From Candidatus Korarchaeota archaeon NZ13-K (GTDB taxonomy: Archaea; Korarchaeota; Korarchaeia; Korarchaeales; Korarchaeaceae), in contig MAIU01000002.1 in assembly GCA_003344655.1 (NCBI GenBank), positions 1-59,658 on the forward strand: a stretch of DNA of 59,658 bases, given 5' to 3'. Positions 7,704 through 15,898 of the stretch are shown here, piece by piece. Each line of letters opens with the position of its first letter. Within the stretch, counting starts at the first letter, position 1. The position numbers and the translations under genes were made by a program. A model generated the notes under the pieces. The model was not told the origin of the DNA, did not search any database, and saw only the letters and a program-made list of their open reading frames with translations.

Positions 7704-8714
7704 CTGTCTGAAGATCTCGGGGAGCGACGGGCCAGAAGGAGTGAGCCCGTCGACGAGGAGAGCATATCCTGCCCCAGGTGTGGTAGCAAGAATGTCGTCG
7801 AGGATCCCAACACCGGGGACTTGATATGTCAGAACTGTGGACTCATACTCGATTCTAGTGCTTTGGATTTCTCTAAAGACTGGAGGGCATTCGATTCCGA
7901 TGAGTACATAGAGAGAGCTCATGCGGGAGCCCCGATAACACCCCTGAGACCTAGCTTCGGTCTGGATACCGATATAGTGCTGACCAAGGGGGCTAGCAAG
8001 AAGTCTGTGAACCAGTTGAAGAGAGCCCAGAAGCATGCCGCTGATTCCAAGGAGAAGACCATAGAGCCGGCGCTCAGGAAGATAAGGGATGCCGCTGATT
8101 CCCTAACGCTGCCGCAGGAGACGATAGAGGATGCAGCCACCCTCTACAGGATGGCTGCCAGGGCTGGTCTCGTCAAGGGGAGGAGCATGGATGCCATGGT
8201 CGCGGCCGTGATATACGCCGCCTGTAGGAGAACGGACGTGCCCAAGACCTTGGAGGAGATATCCAAGTTCTTCGCCCTGGAGGAAAAGGAGGTCGGTAGA
8301 AGCTTCAGGTTCCTCTTCAGGAAGTTGAGGATAAGGATACCACCACCCAAGCCGGAGAACTTCGTCTACCTGATAGCGTCGAAGCTCTCCTTACCGGAGG
8401 AGGCAGCGACGCAGGCGATAAGGATAATAAAGATAGCCAAGAGGAATGGGGCCACCATGGGAAGGGAGCCTGTCGGTGTCGCCGCAGCGGCTGTCTACAT
8501 GGCCTGCCAGGAGTTGGGCATCCACAGGACCCAGAGGGAACTCGCTCAGGCAGCCAACGTGACGGAGGTCACCGTGAGGAACAGGTACAAGGAGCTGCTG
8601 GCGAGGGCCAGAGCTGACTGGCTGGAGGAGATAGGGGAGGAGAAGCTGAATGAACTAAGGAAGAGGGTCTCTGAGCATCTGAAGACCTCTCAGGCGGTGC
8701 AGCCGGTTAAGTAG
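7704..8714 (+). CDS. tfb: Transcription initiation factor B (TFB), CTG start
   Basis: TFB recruits RNA polymerase to the TBP-TATA complex. An N-terminal zinc ribbon (CPRC...CQNC) is followed by the B-reader/linker and two cyclin repeats ending near residue 320. The frame has a stop at 7701 and no ATG, GTG or TTG before the zinc ribbon except a TTG at 7821, which would remove the first two zinc cysteines. The CTG at 7704 lies 8 nt after GGTGG of the Shine-Dalgarno GGTGGTGA, so I take it as the start, giving 336 residues, a normal TFB length. Confidence 0.93.
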   Translation: MSEDLGERRARRSEPVDEESISCPRCGSKNVVEDPNTGDLICQNCGLILDSSALDFSKDWRAFDSDEYIERAHAGAPITPLRPSFGLDTDIVLTKGASKKSVNQLKRAQKHAADSKEKTIEPALRKIRDAADSLTLPQETIEDAATLYRMAARAGLVKGRSMDAMVAAVIYAACRRTDVPKTLEEISKFFALEEKEVGRSFRFLFRKLRIRIPPPKPENFVYLIASKLSLPEEAATQAIRIIKIAKRNGATMGREPVGVAAAAVYMACQELGIHRTQRELAQAANVTEVTVRNRYKELLARARADWLEEIGEEKLNELRKRVSEHLKTSQAVQPVK

Positions 8715-8728
8715 AACTACCGAAAGGT

Positions 8729-8778
8729 TAATATATACTTGACAGTGACGCCTCAGGCGTGAGGGCTGAGCGGGGGGA
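8729..8778 (+). promoter_or_regulatory. Promoter and leader of the Rpo12 gene with inverted repeat
   Basis: TAATATATACTT at 8729-8740 follows a purine-rich BRE and fits a TATA box. A perfect inverted repeat ACGCCT-C-AGGCGT (8748-8760) sits at the expected transcription start. A run of six G (8772-8777) serves as Shine-Dalgarno for the TTG at 8784. Whether the repeat is an operator is unknown. Confidence 0.45.
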
Positions 8779-8783
8779 CCCTG

Positions 8784-8927
8784 TTGTACCAGTGCCTCAG
8801 GTGCGGGTACGTGTTCACGAAGGAGGAGATGGAGGAGTACTTCAAGGACTACAAGTGCCCGAGATGTGGTTACAGGATACTCAGGAAGGTGAGGAAGGAG
8901 GAGCCTAAGGTTGTGAAGGCGATTTGA
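8784..8927 (+). CDS. rpo12: DNA-directed RNA polymerase subunit Rpo12 (RpoP)
   Basis: This small gene encodes 47 residues with a four-cysteine zinc ribbon (CLRC...CPRC) and the family tail 'GYRILRKVR'. Rpo12 (eukaryotic Rpb12/RPABC4) bridges the Rpo3-Rpo10 platform of archaeal RNA polymerase. The start is the TTG at 8784, which gives the usual 'x-Y-x-C' N-terminus; a CTG lies one codon earlier. Its stop runs directly into the ATG of the signal peptidase gene, so both are on one transcript. Confidence 0.88.
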   Translation: MYQCLRCGYVFTKEEMEEYFKDYKCPRCGYRILRKVRKEEPKVVKAI

Positions 8928-9473
8928 ATGAACAGGTATAGGGGCATAGTTAGGGAGATAGCTTCCCTGCTCGCGGTTCTGATCATCTTTCTGGTGATAT
9001 TTCAGGTCATAATTCCTCAGGTATCTGGAGTTCCGACACCGTTCACCGTCGTGACCTCCGGATCCATGAGACCGACCCTAGAGCCGGGGGATCTAGTTAT
9101 AGTCGTTGGCTGTGACCCTTATCAGCTCGCGGAGGGTGACATAATCGTATTCAGGGTTCCCTGGTCCGAAAACATGGTTGTCCACAGGATAGTGAGGATC
9201 GTGAGAAGTCCCGCGGGCCCCATGTTCTACACGAAGGGGGACAACAACGCGATAGCGGACCCGGGTTACAGGACGCCCTCCGACATATATGGTAAGGTTG
9301 TTTTCAGGGTACCTCTGGTTGGATTTTTTCTAGAATTTTTCCAATTGCTGCCAGTTAAGGTGGCAATAATCGGGTTAATTGTGGGATATATAATATATGA
9401 TTACTCGAAGGATCTGAGGGTCGACAGGGATGTCGATATGACCACTCAGCATAAAAACGGATCGGGAGAATAG
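8928..9473 (+). CDS. Signal peptidase I (S26, archaeal/Sec11 type)
   Basis: The 181-residue protein removes signal peptides from exported proteins. A transmembrane helix at about 12-30 is followed by the catalytic serine in 'TSGSMRPT' (Ser46) and His86 in 'MVVHRIV'. The histidine replaces the lysine of bacterial enzymes, as in archaeal and ER Sec11 peptidases. A second transmembrane helix lies near the C-terminus (about 138-158). The ATG follows the Rpo12 stop without a gap. Confidence 0.9.
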   Translation: MNRYRGIVREIASLLAVLIIFLVIFQVIIPQVSGVPTPFTVVTSGSMRPTLEPGDLVIVVGCDPYQLAEGDIIVFRVPWSENMVVHRIVRIVRSPAGPMFYTKGDNNAIADPGYRTPSDIYGKVVFRVPLVGFFLEFFQLLPVKVAIIGLIVGYIIYDYSKDLRVDRDVDMTTQHKNGSGE

Positions 9474-9634
9474 CTTAAGGGCACTGAACCCCGGGATCGT
9501 CGCTGGAGGTGACTCCATCCCCACTGCGAGAACTTAAAATTCACGAAGCGACGGATCCCCGCTAGCTATTAGGATCGGGTCGTCAGCTCTTCGTAAAATC
9601 CTTAATAATTGAGGCAATTTTATGGAATTTCTTT

Positions 9635-9690
9635 AACATTAATTTATATATAGGGTGGCCGAGTCACTTAAATAGGCCGGCCGCGGATTG
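9635..9690 (+). promoter_or_regulatory. Promoter and 5' leader of the TBP gene
   Basis: TTTATATATA at 9643-9652 is a strong TATA box matching that of tfb. The leader contains the 8-bp palindrome GGCCGGCC just after the expected start, and GGTGA precedes the ATG by 7 nt. Nothing identifiable occupies the 160 bases upstream (9474-9634). Confidence 0.65.
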
Positions 9691-9700
9691 GTGAAAAATT

Positions 9701-10336
9701 ATGTCCCTCGAGGATGATGAGAGGGAGGGTTCCTCCAGCGTCCTGTTGGAGGATGAGAAAGCCCTTGAGGTACTCAAGAAGATAAGGGAGCCCGAGATCA
9801 CCATACAGAATGTGGTTTCCTCCGCTGATATCAGGCAGAGGCTCGATCTTCATGAGATATCCAAGAGAATCAAGAAATCTAGGTACGATCCTGATAAGTT
9901 CCCCGGTCTAGTTCTGAAGTTGGATGAGCCGAAGGCCGCATTATTGTTGTTCAGCAGTGGGAAATTCGTTTGTACTGGAACCAAATCCGTTGAGGAATCC
10001 GCACATGCAATAAACGCGGCCATAGAGGTGCTCCAGAAGCACGGCATAGAGGTGAGGGGGAGACCGCTCATAAAGGCCGAGAACATAGTCGCCTCCGCCA
10101 AGCTTCACGTCAAGGTTGACATAGAGAGACTTGCCCTGGAGCTTGAGAACACCCTCTACGAGCCCGAACAGTTCCCGGGACTCATATTCAGGATGAGGGA
10201 TCCAGACGTCGTCTTCCTGATATTCGCGTCCGGGAGTCTCGTTTGCACCGGGGCAAAGAAGGAGTCCGACGTCAGGAGGGCGGTCTACAAGCTCAGGGAA
10301 ATATTGGCTAGGAGAGGCTACTTAGTCGTCGAATGA
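9701..10336 (+). CDS. tbp: TATA-binding protein (TBP)
   Basis: Two direct repeats of the TBP saddle are visible: 'NVVSSADI'/'FPGLVLKL'/'FVCTGTK' (about 37-115) and 'NIVASAKL'/'FPGLIFRM'/'LVCTGAK' (about 128-205). TBP binds the TATA box and recruits TFB. The protein has 211 residues, longer than the usual about 180-200, because of an acidic and serine-rich N-terminal extension of about 30 residues. It has its own promoter. The close spacing of TFB, Rpo12 and TBP genes places most of the initiation apparatus within 2.6 kb. Confidence 0.95.
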   Translation: MSLEDDEREGSSSVLLEDEKALEVLKKIREPEITIQNVVSSADIRQRLDLHEISKRIKKSRYDPDKFPGLVLKLDEPKAALLLFSSGKFVCTGTKSVEESAHAINAAIEVLQKHGIEVRGRPLIKAENIVASAKLHVKVDIERLALELENTLYEPEQFPGLIFRMRDPDVVFLIFASGSLVCTGAKKESDVRRAVYKLREILARRGYLVVE

Positions 10337-10374
10337 TTTTTATTCTGAGGACCAGATGTATAGGAGGGATCAGC

Positions 10375-11472
10375 ATGGTCAGAACCACGGTATCTGTGAT
10401 AAAGGCCGATGTCGGTAGCCTGGCTGGGCACCACGTGGTCCACCCGAGATTGAAGGAGATCGCCTCCCAAGAGCTATCGGAGGCGAGGTCATCCAGACTC
10501 ATAGAGGACTTCTATGTGACGGCCGTGGGCGATGATCTTCAATTGATAATGACACACAGAAAAGGGGTGGAGAACTCAGAGATTCATGGATTAGCTTGGA
10601 AGATCTTCAAGAGGTGCGCGGATGTGGCTAAGGACCTCGGCCTCTACGGGGCCGGTCAGGATCTCCTGAAGGAGGCCTTCTCGGGGAACCTGAGGGGGAT
10701 GGGCCCAGGAGTGGCCGAGATGGAATTCGAGGAGAGACCCTCCGATCCAATAGTCGTTTTCATGGCTGATAAGACGGAGCCCGGCGCCTTCAACCTTCCC
10801 ATATTCAAGATATTCGCAGATCCCTTCAACACGGCGGGTCTCGTGATAGATCCGAAGCTTCACTCGGGCTTCGTCTTCGAGATAATGGATGTGATCGAGA
10901 GTAGGGTCGTGGAGCTCTCCTCACCCGAGGAGATGTACGATATACTCTCACTGATAGGGACCCCGTCCAGGTACGTGATAAGGAGGGTCTTCAGGAAGAC
11001 CGATAGGGAGATAGCGGCATCCATCAGCACGACCAGGTTGAGCCTCATAGCAGGGAGGTATGTGGGTAAGGATGATCCTGTGGCCATAGTGAGGGCTCAG
11101 GCAGGATTTCCTGCGGTGGGAGAGATACTGGAGCCCTTCTCCTTCCCCTTCCTGGTCGCAGGGTGGATGAGGGGCTCTCACGTGGGCCCACTGATGCCGG
11201 TCAGTGAGAGGGACGCGAGACCCACTAGGTTCGATGGGCCGCCGAGAGTGGTGGCCCTGGGGTTCCAGGTGAAGGAATCTAAGCTCATAGGACCGAGCGA
11301 TCTCTTCTCGGACGTCGCATTCGATGAGACAAGGAGGATGGCCAACCTGATAGCTGATTACATGAGGAGGCACGGTCCCCTGATGCCCCACAGGCTCGGC
11401 CCCGAGGAGATGGAGTACACGACCCTCCCCGAGGTCCTGAAGAAATTGGAGGAAAGGTTCAGGCACGAGTGA
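10375..11472 (+). CDS. fbp: Fructose-1,6-bisphosphate aldolase/phosphatase (class V FBPase)
   Basis: The bifunctional archaeal enzyme joins glyceraldehyde-3-phosphate and dihydroxyacetone phosphate and hydrolyses the product to fructose 6-phosphate, which drives gluconeogenesis. Family signatures are the N-terminal 'KADVGSLAGHH', the metal-binding 'DPFNTAGLVIDP' region and 'GWMRGSHVGPLMPV'. I chose the ATG at 10375 (365 residues) because 'aggaggga' lies just upstream and 'VSVIKADVG' matches the family start. Its 3' end overlaps that of the convergent triosephosphate isomerase gene by 14 bp; the two enzymes act in sequence. Confidence 0.92.
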   Translation: MVRTTVSVIKADVGSLAGHHVVHPRLKEIASQELSEARSSRLIEDFYVTAVGDDLQLIMTHRKGVENSEIHGLAWKIFKRCADVAKDLGLYGAGQDLLKEAFSGNLRGMGPGVAEMEFEERPSDPIVVFMADKTEPGAFNLPIFKIFADPFNTAGLVIDPKLHSGFVFEIMDVIESRVVELSSPEEMYDILSLIGTPSRYVIRRVFRKTDREIAASISTTRLSLIAGRYVGKDDPVAIVRAQAGFPAVGEILEPFSFPFLVAGWMRGSHVGPLMPVSERDARPTRFDGPPRVVALGFQVKESKLIGPSDLFSDVAFDETRRMANLIADYMRRHGPLMPHRLGPEEMEYTTLPEVLKKLEERFRHE

Positions 11473-12142
11473 AAGAAATCACGGGCTCCACCAACTCCCT
11501 GATTTTTCTATATGGATCGGGACTCTTCGTGACGGCAGAGGCCACCAGAACACCGTAACTTCCGAGCTCCAATGCCGCTTTGACGTCCTCCCCGCTCGAT
11601 ATGCCGGCCCCGCACAACAGGGGGATCCTCTCATTCACCCCCCTGATCGCCCTGAGCGAACCCAATATGACATCAGGCTTGGCCTTGGACACGGGAATGC
11701 CGCTTCCTATCAGCTCGGGCGGCTCCACAGCGACGGCATCTGGCGAGAGCGCCGCCACGGCAGCAGATTCACTGGGGGTCGGGGAGCAGACTATTGAGAT
11801 GAGCCCCAGCTCCCTCATCATCGAGATAGCCTCAGCTATGTGATGCAGGGATATCTGCCTCTCGGAGTGGTTAAGTAGCGATCCCCTGGCGCCTACTTCC
11901 CTCACCAGGGCGGGGGGCACGTGCCCCGTGAAGGCACCGGGAGGCAAGGGGTCCACGTGCTGCGCGAAGATCGGTATTTCCACCGAGGAGGAGACCTCCC
12001 TCAGGTCCAAGAAGTTGGGGGCCACCCCTATCAAAACTCCCGTCTCCTTCCAGACCCTCTCAGCGAGTTTTGCTATTAAGATCGCTCGATCACCCGACGA
12101 CTCGGTATATGCCTTGAGGTTGACCAGCAGTCTGGGTAGCAT
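11459..12142 (-). CDS. tpiA: Triosephosphate isomerase (archaeal short form)
   Basis: The enzyme interconverts dihydroxyacetone phosphate and glyceraldehyde 3-phosphate. Signatures are 'VNLKAY' at the N-terminus, the histidine electrophile in 'LNHSER', the catalytic glutamate in 'EPPELIGSG' and the phosphate-gripping 'CGAGISSGED'. Length (227 residues from the ATG at 12142) fits the compact archaeal form. An ATG at 12154 in the same frame would add four residues; GAGG just inside that stretch favours 12142. Convergent with the FBP aldolase/phosphatase gene. Confidence 0.92.
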   Translation of the reverse strand: MLPRLLVNLKAYTESSGDRAILIAKLAERVWKETGVLIGVAPNFLDLREVSSSVEIPIFAQHVDPLPPGAFTGHVPPALVREVGARGSLLNHSERQISLHHIAEAISMMRELGLISIVCSPTPSESAAVAALSPDAVAVEPPELIGSGIPVSKAKPDVILGSLRAIRGVNERIPLLCGAGISSGEDVKAALELGSYGVLVASAVTKSPDPYRKIRELVEPVISFTRA

Positions 12143-12330
12143 GAGGAACCTCATACCCGAATCCTTTTAACTCTTCACCATACTGTGGCGTTGTCCGTTG
12201 ACGATTCGCGACGGGTCGCTGCACCCAGATTGCGGATCGGCTTGGGAGCTCGAGATCCCTCATCCCAAAGCGGCGGAATCCCCACCACATCGATCAGAGG
12301 TGACTTTTATTATGTGACGCTCGAGATCAC

Positions 12331-12948
12331 ATGATGCTCGAGCTCACGCTGGAAGAGGGTGCTTTCTTGGTCAGGCTGGCTAGGGCGTCCATAGCCTCAT
12401 TCTTCGCTAGCGGAAGGGTTCTGGAAATGAGGCCACCTTATCCTAGGTTGGAGGAGAAAGCCGGCGCTTTCGTCACGCTGAACACGTACCCTGAGGGTGA
12501 GCTCAGGGGGTGCATAGGTTTCCCGGAGCCGATATATCCTCTCTACAAGGCCGTGATAAGGGCCGCCCTGGCCGCGGCCCTCGAGGACCCCAGGTTCCCA
12601 CCATTGTCCGAGGGCGAGCTGAGCGAGGTCACGGTTGAGGTGTCGGTGCTGACGCCTCCCGAGAGAATAGACAACCTCGTTGAGAGGAGGGAGGACCTAC
12701 CCAAGCTCATAGAGGTGGGAAAGCACGGTATCATAGTGAGGAGAGGACCCTTCTCCGGCCTGCTCCTCCCTCAGGTCGCCGTTGAGTATGGCTGGAGGTC
12801 CAGCGAGTTCCTAGATCACACGTGCATGAAAGCGGGGATGAGACGTGACTGCTGGCTGATGGAGGGAACCGAGGTTTACAGATTCTCAGCAATAGTCTTC
12901 TCCGAGAGGAGTCCGAATGGAGAGGTACTGAGGGAAGAGCTAGGTTAG
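12331..12948 (+). CDS. AMMECR1-family protein
   Basis: The 205-residue protein carries the invariant AMMECR1 motif 'LRGCIGF' (about 51-57), with 'DPRFPP' and 'HTCMKAGM' further on. The family is found in archaea and eukaryotes and is structurally known, but its biochemical function is not settled. A TATA-like cttttattatg at about 12304-12314 puts transcription start at or next to the ATG, so the mRNA may be leaderless; the second ATG at 12334 is an equal alternative. The following glycosyltransferase gene starts 3 bp after the stop. Confidence 0.9.
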   Translation: MMLELTLEEGAFLVRLARASIASFFASGRVLEMRPPYPRLEEKAGAFVTLNTYPEGELRGCIGFPEPIYPLYKAVIRAALAAALEDPRFPPLSEGELSEVTVEVSVLTPPERIDNLVERREDLPKLIEVGKHGIIVRRGPFSGLLLPQVAVEYGWRSSEFLDHTCMKAGMRRDCWLMEGTEVYRFSAIVFSERSPNGEVLREELG

Positions 12949-12951
12949 AGG

Positions 12952-14124
12952 ATGCCCAAAGCTTACATATCCCCCCTGGGGATAGGCTACGGCCATGCCT
13001 CGAGGTGCGTCAACCTAGCGAGGAGGCTGATGGATGAGGGCTTCTCAGTCTACTTCTCCGCCAGGGGAGATGCGCTGGCCTACCTCAAGGGGCTCCCCTA
13101 TGATTTGAACGTGCTCGGCGAGGGGAGAGAGATACTCTGGAGGCAGAGGGAAGACGGATCGCCCGACTTCTGGGGAACCCTTAGGGAACCGAGGATACTT
13201 AAGGAGTTCATAGCTCAGACCCTGGAGGAGAGGGATTATCTCGAGGCCATAGCTCCTGATGTAGTCATCTCCGACTCCAGGCTCCAGACCCTGATTGCTT
13301 CTGAGTACCTGGGCCTACCCACGGTCTCCATACTGAATCAGCCCAGGCTACTCCTGCATCCCCTGATCGCCAAGAGATCTCCCTTATCATTCTCGAAGGG
13401 ATCATCTATGGCTAAGTGGTTGGAATCGTTGGTAAATTCAGCTATAACTAGGTTCTGGGCCCTCTCGCAGGCCTCTCTGATTGCCGACTTTCCCCCGCCG
13501 TTCAGCATATCCAAGTACCAGACCTCGAACCTCCCGAAGGCCCTGATGGACAGACTCGTGTTCACGGGTCCCCTTTTGGAGCCCAGATGCACAGAATCTA
13601 GAGAGGAGATTGTCTTGATAATGATATCCGGTCCTGAGCATGAGAGAAGATCCATAATTGGGGACATATTGGCCCTGATGGAGAGGATCCCCGAGGAGTT
13701 TGGGGGGCTGGAGTTCGTGATCTCTCTGGGTGAACCCGGTGCCCTCAGTGTTGAGAACCTCTCCAGCAACGTCAAGGTCTTCACGTGGCTCCCTGATAAG
13801 TGGGAGTTCCTATCCAAGGCCAGGGTCGTGGTTTCTAGGGCCGGGCACACGATAATATCGGAGTCCCTCCTATGCGGGAAACCCATGCTCCTGATCCCGG
13901 TGCCGGGGCAAACGGAGAAGATGGAGAACGCCAGGAGCGTCCAGGAGCTCGGTTTGGGATTGTGTTTAGATCAGAATAGGCTGGCTGAGGAGTTCTTTGA
14001 CTCCCTGAGGCTGATCTTGAGGGACGATGGTTTCTCCAGGAGGGCGACGGAGTTCAGGGATAGGTTCTCGGAGTGGGACTTCCTGGGAAGGGCCGTCGGT
14101 GCCGTGGAGAGTGTGATATATTGA
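12952..14124 (+). CDS. MurG-like glycosyltransferase (GT28/GT-B fold)
   Basis: A 390-residue GT-B protein. The N-terminal half begins 'SPLGIGYGHASRC', resembling the glycine loop of MurG-like enzymes, and the C-terminal half has 'SRAGHTIISESLLCGKP' and 'PGQTEKMENA', the nucleotide-sugar binding region. It transfers a sugar from a nucleotide donor, but donor and acceptor cannot be read from sequence. Archaea use such enzymes in lipid-linked or surface glycan assembly. It probably shares a transcript with the AMMECR1 gene. Confidence 0.8.
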   Translation: MPKAYISPLGIGYGHASRCVNLARRLMDEGFSVYFSARGDALAYLKGLPYDLNVLGEGREILWRQREDGSPDFWGTLREPRILKEFIAQTLEERDYLEAIAPDVVISDSRLQTLIASEYLGLPTVSILNQPRLLLHPLIAKRSPLSFSKGSSMAKWLESLVNSAITRFWALSQASLIADFPPPFSISKYQTSNLPKALMDRLVFTGPLLEPRCTESREEIVLIMISGPEHERRSIIGDILALMERIPEEFGGLEFVISLGEPGALSVENLSSNVKVFTWLPDKWEFLSKARVVVSRAGHTIISESLLCGKPMLLIPVPGQTEKMENARSVQELGLGLCLDQNRLAEEFFDSLRLILRDDGFSRRATEFRDRFSEWDFLGRAVGAVESVIY

Positions 14125-14154
14125 GGCGGAGTTCCTGGCGGCTGACCGCTCATG

Positions 14155-14241
14155 TGCGGGGGGTGGGATTCGAACCCACGAGGGCCTGGCGCCCAACGGA
14201 TCTTGAGTCCGTCGCCTTGAACCTGGCTCGGCCACCCCCGC
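14155..14241 (-). tRNA. tRNA-Leu (anticodon CAA)
   Basis: A class II tRNA of 87 nt with acceptor GCGGGGG/CCCCCGC, anticodon stem ACGGA/TCCGT around loop CTCAAGA (anticodon CAA), a long variable arm and T-arm GTGGG-TTCGAAT-CCCAC. The discriminator is A and no CCA is encoded. A TATA box TTTTAAATAG lies at about 14283-14294. The remaining 200 bases up to the NAD kinase stop hold no feature I can support. Confidence 0.95.
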
Positions 14242-14497
14242 ACGCCTGCAACCCCGCTACACTCCCTCCTCACCGTCTCTCCCTATTTAAAACTTGCGGT
14301 ACCCCGTCGCGAGGGCCCGCCCACAGTCTCCATCGGATTTCAGGCTCATTCGCGGCGGTTGAATCCAACGGAGCTGGCTCCCGTCAACATTATCGTCTAG
14401 ATTATTTTTTCGACCCAGGATCAATCTACCCCGGTGAGGGCAGCCCAATGCGAAAAAGTCACCACTCAGCGTTTCATTCGGATCTTGAGGTCCTGCC

Positions 14498-15352
14498 TCA
14501 TGGTCTAAGCCTGGGATAGTTGAGTATTCCAGTTAGTGTCTTCGGGAACATCCTCTTAGTCAATCTCCTGTAGAAATCTGCTGGATCTCTGGATTTCCTC
14601 ACGAACACAGCCTTCTTCTCTGACTCAGATATCCTGAGGGGGGGCCTGATCCTCACCGGGGAGAGCCCGTCCGCTATCACGTAGAGATAGGGGGTCACGG
14701 ACCAGACCTCTATCAGGGAGGAGGAGGGGATCACCAGGGACCTCAGGGATGGCACCAGGCTCGGGGGCCAGGGGGCCACGTAGGATATCACGACGTCATC
14801 GCACCTGGGGTCCAGCACGGGCCCCCCTGCTGCCAGGGAGTATGCGTAAGATCCCGTCGGGGTGGCCACTATTATCCCATCGCATATGCACTCTCCCACG
14901 GGTGCGTAATCCACCGCTATCCCTAATCTGGAGGATTTGCCGAGCTTCCCGCTCCTTATCAGGAACTCGTTGAGGGCTATTAGATGCGGCTCCGGTTCCT
15001 TGACTTCCAGGGTCTTGGCGTGCTCCAGCCAGAAATCCCCCGTGCTGAGCATTTCCGGCACAATGTTCAGTTCACTCTGATCGAGCTCAAGCAGGGTGCC
15101 GAATGTTCCATCTTTTATCCCGAGTATCGGAAGGCTTCCCAGCTGATGGAACGCCCTTAGGATCGTTCCATCACCGCCCACCACTATGGCCAGATCAGCT
15201 TCTCTATGATCCTCAACAAGATCTATTCCTGTTGAGATGAGCATGCCCTTGAGCCTCTCTGAGATCCTCAGGGCCCCTCTCTTATCCGTGTTCGATATTA
15301 TCATAACTCTCCTCACGGGGAATCCTTTCTCGTACATACCGAGTGGATCCAC
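14498..15352 (-). CDS. nadK: NAD kinase
   Basis: The enzyme phosphorylates NAD to NADP. The 'GGDGTIL' motif (about 58-64) and 'TPTGSYAYSLAAGGPVLDP' identify the NAD kinase/diacylglycerol-kinase fold with its catalytic aspartate and glycine-rich nucleotide loop. The protein has 284 residues from GTG at 15352; an ATG five codons later is also possible. The gene is divergent from gins23 with only 15 bp between start codons, and a TTAAATA box lies in that overlap. Confidence 0.92.
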   Translation of the reverse strand: MDPLGMYEKGFPVRRVMIISNTDKRGALRISERLKGMLISTGIDLVEDHREADLAIVVGGDGTILRAFHQLGSLPILGIKDGTFGTLLELDQSELNIVPEMLSTGDFWLEHAKTLEVKEPEPHLIALNEFLIRSGKLGKSSRLGIAVDYAPVGECICDGIIVATPTGSYAYSLAAGGPVLDPRCDDVVISYVAPWPPSLVPSLRSLVIPSSSLIEVWSVTPYLYVIADGLSPVRIRPPLRISESEKKAVFVRKSRDPADFYRRLTKRMFPKTLTGILNYPRLRP

Positions 15353-15367
15353 GGGCCAAAGTATTTA

Positions 15368-15898
15368 ATGTTGGCAGCAGGTGAACTTCCCGTGCTGATC
15401 TCCGTGAGGATGGCTGAGTGCCTGCGGAACATTCAGAACGTGAAGATAATTGCCAAGAGAGATCTTTCCTTCGAGAGACTCGGCATAAAGATTTACAAGG
15501 GTGTTGAGTCGGAGGTGCCCAGGTGGCTCGCGGACATACTGGAGGAGGAGGGTCTGTGCGATGTTGTGACGGAGAACCCGAGTGTGCTGAGTGAGAGGCT
15601 CTACAGGGAGAAGGTATCCCTGGTCCTCTCGGAGCTACCCCAGGAGACGTTCCAGATGATCAGGGAAGTCCTGAGGAGGAGCCCCGAGGGATCCCTCATA
15701 AGGAGGGATGTCCTTGAACTTGTTAACAGGAGGTTGAGTAAGCTTATGGATCATCTCAAGGCATCCATCCTTCTGGCATCCAAGAGACCGCCAAAGAACC
15801 TGCTCATTGAGGAGCTAATACTTTATAACGCCCTAAAGTTCTTGATGACTGAGTGGTTGCGTTCGTTCCTGGGAATAAGGGATGATTCGCATGGTTGA
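15368..15898 (+). CDS. gins23: GINS complex subunit, Gins23 type
   Basis: GINS links MCM with Cdc45/RecJ in the replicative helicase. The 176-residue protein has the small B-domain first (about 25-60) and the helical A-domain after it (about 75-170). That order marks Gins23 rather than Gins51. Placement directly before mcm, with a 17-bp overlap, is the arrangement known from crenarchaea. Sequence similarity in this family is weak, so the call rests on domain order and context together. The ATG at 15410 is an alternative start. Confidence 0.75.
   Translation: MLAAGELPVLISVRMAECLRNIQNVKIIAKRDLSFERLGIKIYKGVESEVPRWLADILEEEGLCDVVTENPSVLSERLYREKVSLVLSELPQETFQMIREVLRRSPEGSLIRRDVLELVNRRLSKLMDHLKASILLASKRPPKNLLIEELILYNALKFLMTEWLRSFLGIRDDSHG

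Noticed and set aside
14073-14519. A 148-codon plus-strand frame
   Set aside because: It reads through the tRNA-Leu gene on the wrong strand and the following non-coding stretch.
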